From contig NC_135551.1 of NCBI RefSeq assembly GCF_964340395.1, positions 4,063,963 to 4,127,962 on the forward strand: a stretch of DNA of 64,000 bases, given 5' to 3'. Source of the stretch: Glandiceps talaboti (lineage: Eukaryota; Hemichordata; Enteropneusta; Spengelidae). The notes below the pieces were generated by a model. The model was given only the letters and a program-made list of their open reading frames with translations, did no database searches and was not told the DNA's origin. A program made the position numbers and the translations under genes. Below, one piece after another: positions 60,328-64,000 of the stretch (positions within the stretch are counted from its first letter, which is position 1; every line of letters begins with the position of its first letter).

Positions 60328-61344
60328 TAAGATGTACAAAAGTTAACATATACTATAAAATGAAAAAACAAAAATGAAAAAACAATCAAACACATAAACA
60401 TAACATTAATGTAACTAAGAGTTGAAGGCACTGTATCACAAAAGAATATGGAATTTAGTTCAGCCTACGTAATTATTCTCAGTAGTTTGATTTTAAAGGA
60501 AATTGTTGATGTTTGTATATATACATATTTTTTTAGATATTAATACTTTTATTACATTCAATACCTTGGGTAGACCTATTATACAACTTGATCAGATTTA
60601 TTGCAAAGTGTTCAAATTCATTTTCAATTTAGTGGAAATGGAAGGGATGTAAAAACTAATATTTCAGAACTTTTGAGTTTTGGGATTTCTCCGCAAGGAT
60701 TTGATAAATGAAAATACATTGACATTCCCATATTTTTCATGGTGAACAGATTTCCAATCAGTTTTTATAGTACACACACATTTGAAATATTTACCAGTAA
60801 GTTTTTATGCTTAGAATGACCCAATCAAATTAATTGTAAGACCAAAAATCTTTAGATTGTATTTGATTAAACTAAAAATGATAGTACACAAATAATATGT
60901 TGCAAAATTTAGAATACAAATGTAAGTACTTATTTTACAAATGGTGATTGTACAAAAATAAGGACTATGTATTCTATATATTTTGAGATACAAAATTTGT
61001 AGCAACTTCAGCACTGACAGTATAAGTACATATAGTCATACACTCTTTTACAGATAACCATTACATTGTAATACACATTAGTTAAAGTTTATGGCTGTAG
61101 AGAAAGCACGAACTCAAAACTTACTAACAGGGCCAGGGTTTTGTGTGCCTTCATTTTTCCCCAAGATTTCAATGTACAAAGATAAACCGTAGCACTCTAA
61201 TAATACAAAACTTGACAGACTGTTAGCATATAATTATTCAACAGTAATCTAGGAGATTTCTGAAGAAAGCCTTTGCTTGAAAACTGACTCAAAAGTCTAG
61301 AATTATTGTTTTGTGTTATTTGGTTTTGGAAATCACACTGGTCT
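60328..61344. other. No gene recognised; possible 3' UTR of the minus-strand gene
   Basis: AT-rich DNA left of the terminal exon at 61644-61794. If that exon is real, its 3' UTR extends into this region. Confidence 0.35.
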
Positions 61345-61595
61345 GGAACGGCTTTAGCAGCTGGATTAGCTGCTATCTGTGTCAGCCCCTCACCCTCCTA
61401 AAGCTGGATTAACTGCTAATCTGTTTCAGCCCAACACCCTGCCAAAGCTGGTTTAGCTACTAATCTTCCAGTTTCCGCCTTCCCAATGTCAGTTTAGCTG
61501 CTAATCTGTTCCTGCCTCCCTCCCATCCCAAAGCTGCACTAGCTTCTAATCAGTTTCAACCCCTCCTCCCCAAAAAGCTGGACTAGCTGCGAATG
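61345..61595. repeat. ~55-bp diverged tandem repeat, ~5 copies
   Basis: Units of AAAGCTGGATTAGCTGCTAA then TCTGTTTCAGCCCCTCACCC, diverged by 15-25%. It lies just downstream of the stop codon of the minus-strand exon, so probably in its 3' UTR. Confidence 0.75.
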
Positions 61596-61643
61596 ACCAT
61601 CCATGGATTGGATCTAAACAGTAAGTTACCATGACAACCAGCA

Positions 61644-61794
61644 TCATTGAAGACTATCAAGTTTAGCAAATTCTCTGGAGGATGCCAGTAACTCCTTTCT
61701 GTAATCAAATAAATTTTGCCATTCCTCTTTCTTCTTCAGTAATAGATTGTTTTTCTTGGCTTCATAATGGAACTGTGGTCCTTTTATTTCATAC
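61644..61794 (-). CDS. Terminal coding exon of an unidentified minus-strand gene
   Basis: On the minus strand a strong acceptor (TTTTGTTTTGTTGTTCCAG) is followed by a 151-base frame in phase with one leading base and ended by TGA at 61646-61644. The 49 residues are charged and coding-like: YEIKGPQFHYEAKKNN, LLLKKKEEWQNLFDYRKELL, then ASSREFAKLDSLQ. The frame has no Met, so only the end of a longer protein is present. Probably helical. I do not recognise the family. No upstream exon was found with confidence between 61.8 and 64 kb, so the rest may lie to the right of the window. Confidence 0.55.
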
Positions 61795-62869
61795 CTGGAA
61801 CAACAAAACAAAACCAATTTTCAAGACTACCTGTACATGTAAATGTCAGCCAGGGTATGATTGTTTGTTATTTATACACTCAAAGTATTTGAACTTTATC
61901 AAATACACTAGTTTACTGTGTACAGCTACCACACTCAAAGAATCTGACCATATATGATGATTAACATCAGACATTAACATACATATAATATAGTTAAAAC
62001 TTATCAAACAAATACAACATACAACATGTACATGATTTATGATTACTTATGTTGGCCAATTTCATTACATATATTTATTTATGAACAGGAGAGCTGGTTT
62101 GTTGTCAAGAATGATTAAGTATTTGTTGCACATTTAGTAAAAGAATACAACCTACATGCATACATAAATCTACAAACTAGAATCAATCCAACTATGGAGT
62201 ACATCGTATAGTAGCACAACACTATCTAACTGTTGATGGACCAGAACTTGAGGCAAAAATTTACAACATTTAAGAAAAGCCTTGGTAATTCTAAGTCTAT
62301 GTAGTTAGATGTTGGAGAGAGATCTTTCTCCAGCGTCTCTGGTTTATGAGAATAGACTGTAAATTGTTATCAGATTTTTGTATTGTTGTGTATCATATAG
62401 AGTACACAGAGACTGCATGGAATCTGTTTATACACAGGTACAGGTATGATCCAACTTAGTAGAGCCATTATGTTAATTCAGACATCACGAGTAACATCAC
62501 AATCAACACAAACTATGAAGTGCCTGTAACTTTTGTTGAGTGACAGTTCAATAAAAAAAAAAATGCCTTCATTTGCCATAAGCTTAATGAATTCAATTAT
62601 TGAAAGTCACTGTAAGTATTAATTACTTTGTACCAGCCCACTGAAGTTTGAACCATGACAGTTAACTTCATGACAAATGTAGTAGTCTCTCTTTATCTAG
62701 TATAGACTCTCTCACAGTGCTTGAAGCTTTGCATAAATAGCTAAAACTTGGGTTGTTTTGTATGTATCTACTGCATAATTGTACTCGTATACTAGTATCC
62801 CAGTATCCCTGTATTGTGTGCCCTCATCGATCACATAGGACTAACACATCAACAAAATGTTAGCCCTAT
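61795..62869. other. Probable intron of the minus-strand gene; nothing else seen
   Basis: AT-rich DNA without further exon candidates on either strand. Confidence 0.3.
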
Positions 62870-63181
62870 GCAGGGATCACTCTGGGCCGCGATCACGCGC
62901 TATTTGCGCTGTCAAAACAAAAATATCGCGTCCAGAAAACACTGTGATAGATACGCGACATCATATCTAAGCTTTTGTTTACTACTAATGTACAAGGCCT
63001 AACAGTGCATACTACGCATGTCTTTTGCTGCCCTCAGGCGGCAAGGTATATCTACATCATGCCCCTTTCAAACAGTGTCTATGATTGGTTGCCGACATGA
63101 AGGCAGGCGCTCATCGACAAATCAACGGAGTTGATACAGTAAATGTTCATTACTGATTAGTCACACGTACATGTGTACGTA
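62870..63181. promoter_or_regulatory. Locally CpG-rich stretch, possible promoter
   Basis: GGGCCGCGATCACGCGCTAT, TATCGCGTCCAG and ATACGCGACATC stand out against AT-rich surroundings. It lies directly upstream of the ATG at 63182, whose context (A at -3, G at +4) is favourable. A promoter for the plus-strand frame below, or a bidirectional one, is inferred. Confidence 0.3.
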
Positions 63182-63690
63182 ATGGCGTTTTCAAAGATGT
63201 CGGGTGCCAGTACGAGTGCAATCTGATTAAAATCTGATGTTAGATAGGCTGGTTTTCCTGTATTTACCTTTATTCCATCGTTATTGCGTCTTTTTCGTGA
63301 GTTTTTTTTCCCCCCCTGGCGAATGCCTTTCTTAGAAAAAAAACTCACATAAAAGACGCAATAACGATGGAATAAAGGTAAATACAGGAAAACCAGCCTA
63401 TCTAACATCAGATTTTAATCAGATTGGTACGAGTGGGACCAAGAAACGCAAATGCTCTATCTTGGACTATTTACAAAAGTTACTCCTTCGCTGGGAACTA
63501 ATCTGGATTCGACTACATCCGCTAGTGAGGACGAAGAATCGGTATGTCCTGGTGTAGGTCGCAAGACAAACCGGAAATTTCAAAATAATTGGCTGGCTAT
63601 GTATGGGTCGTTTTGCGTCACGATAAGGACAAGGGAGAAATGTTCTGCTCCCTTTGCAGAAATCTACAGTTAAGGACATATGATGTACAA
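63182..63690 (+). pseudogene. Broken TTF/BED-type zinc-finger reading frame
   Basis: The frame starts MAFSKMSGASTS and is stopped two codons later by a hairpin insertion (63219-63426). Reading past the insertion and its target duplication, the same frame resumes with GTKKRKCSILDYLQK. A second frame then carries SASEDEES and RKFQNNWLAMY (near 63580-63605), and a third carries KGEMFCSLCRNL (near 63635-63675). The RKFQ..W plus MFCSLC pattern is typical of the N-terminal zinc finger of ZNF862-like and hAT-related proteins. At least two frame changes besides the insertion indicate a pseudogene. The domain assignment is from memory of the family. Confidence 0.45.
63219..63426. mobile_element. 208-bp hairpin MITE with 9-bp target duplication
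   Basis: The element starts CAATCTGATTAAAATC and ends with its reverse complement GATTTTAATCAGATTG. The arms are about 85-90 bp and nearly perfect, around a ~30-bp loop containing a C-run. It is flanked on both sides by GTACGAGTG (63210-63218 and 63427-63435). A 9-bp duplication is usual for Mutator-like elements and also seen in some others; the superfamily is inferred. The very high arm identity suggests a young insertion. Confidence 0.85.
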
Positions 63691-63867
63691 TGCAAGACAA
63701 GTACAGGAGTTATAGACCGTTGACATGGTATTTTATTGTGAAATAAATGTTTCATGAAGTTAATACTAGTAATGTTGATGTGTATGTACAGTGTTTATTT
63801 GTACAGTAGCAAATTCTAGTATGAAAGTTGATATGAAATCCATAGGCTTATGATTACAATTATATAT

Positions 63868-63889
63868 ATGTGTGTGTGTGTGTGTGTGT
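63868..63889. repeat. (TG)n microsatellite
   Basis: About 11 TG units next to ATATATATG. Confidence 0.9.
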
Positions 63890-64000
63890 TACAGTGTATA
63901 CCAGTATAATATACACATGACGCACATACAGTTGCCATATTTTTACTTCCGTCCCACACAGTTTTCAAATTGTCTCACTCATTTTCTCCAAATGGGACAT

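Overview
This is eukaryotic animal DNA: AT-rich, mostly non-coding, spliced, and full of microsatellites, minisatellites, foldback elements and retroelement remains. A spliced gene matching CYP39A1 (oxysterol 7-alpha-hydroxylase), intronless immunoglobulin-superfamily receptor genes and a mollusc/echinoderm/hemichordate style of repeats suggest a marine invertebrate, most likely an invertebrate deuterostome such as a hemichordate. The species assignment is inference; no ribosomal or mitochondrial marker is present.

Layout. 1-39 is the 5' end of a minus-strand receptor gene cut by the window edge, with its promoter just to the right. 3.94-6.41 kb is a long-terminal-inverted-repeat DNA element. 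7.4-9.0 kb is an intronless Ig receptor on the minus strand (gene 1). 10.1-12.4 kb is repeats. 12.4-16.2 kb is a 5'-truncated, frameshifted Gypsy-type LTR retrotransposon on the minus strand. 19.8-20.4 kb is the 3' end of a dead CR1/L2-like non-LTR element. 23.3-25.2 kb is a second Ig receptor on the plus strand (gene 2). 25.2-38.3 kb is almost gene-free and rich in simple repeats. 38.3-39.9 kb is a third, more diverged Ig receptor (gene 3). 42.6-53.9 kb is a ten-exon CYP39-family P450 whose introns hold a 27/21-bp satellite, foldback elements, a pearl/Helentron-like element and a tRNA-derived SINE. 54-61 kb is flanking DNA with more foldback elements and a 30-bp satellite. 61.64-61.79 kb looks like the last coding exon of an unidentified minus-strand gene. 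63.2-63.7 kb is a broken TTF/BED-type zinc-finger reading frame interrupted by a 208-bp hairpin MITE with a clean 9-bp target duplication.

How the genes relate. The main biological signal is the receptor cluster. Genes 1 and 2 have nearly the same signal peptide and three-Ig ectodomain (about 94% identical over 372 residues by eye) and the same promoter, but different stalks, membrane spans and cytoplasmic tails. The gene 1 tail has YxxL/I pairs with ITAM-like spacing. The gene 2 tail has two consensus ITIMs plus a weaker one. This is the architecture of paired activating/inhibitory receptors. A fourth copy begins at the left edge, and gene 3 shows the same plan at greater distance. CYP39 is a separate sterol-metabolism gene beside the cluster.
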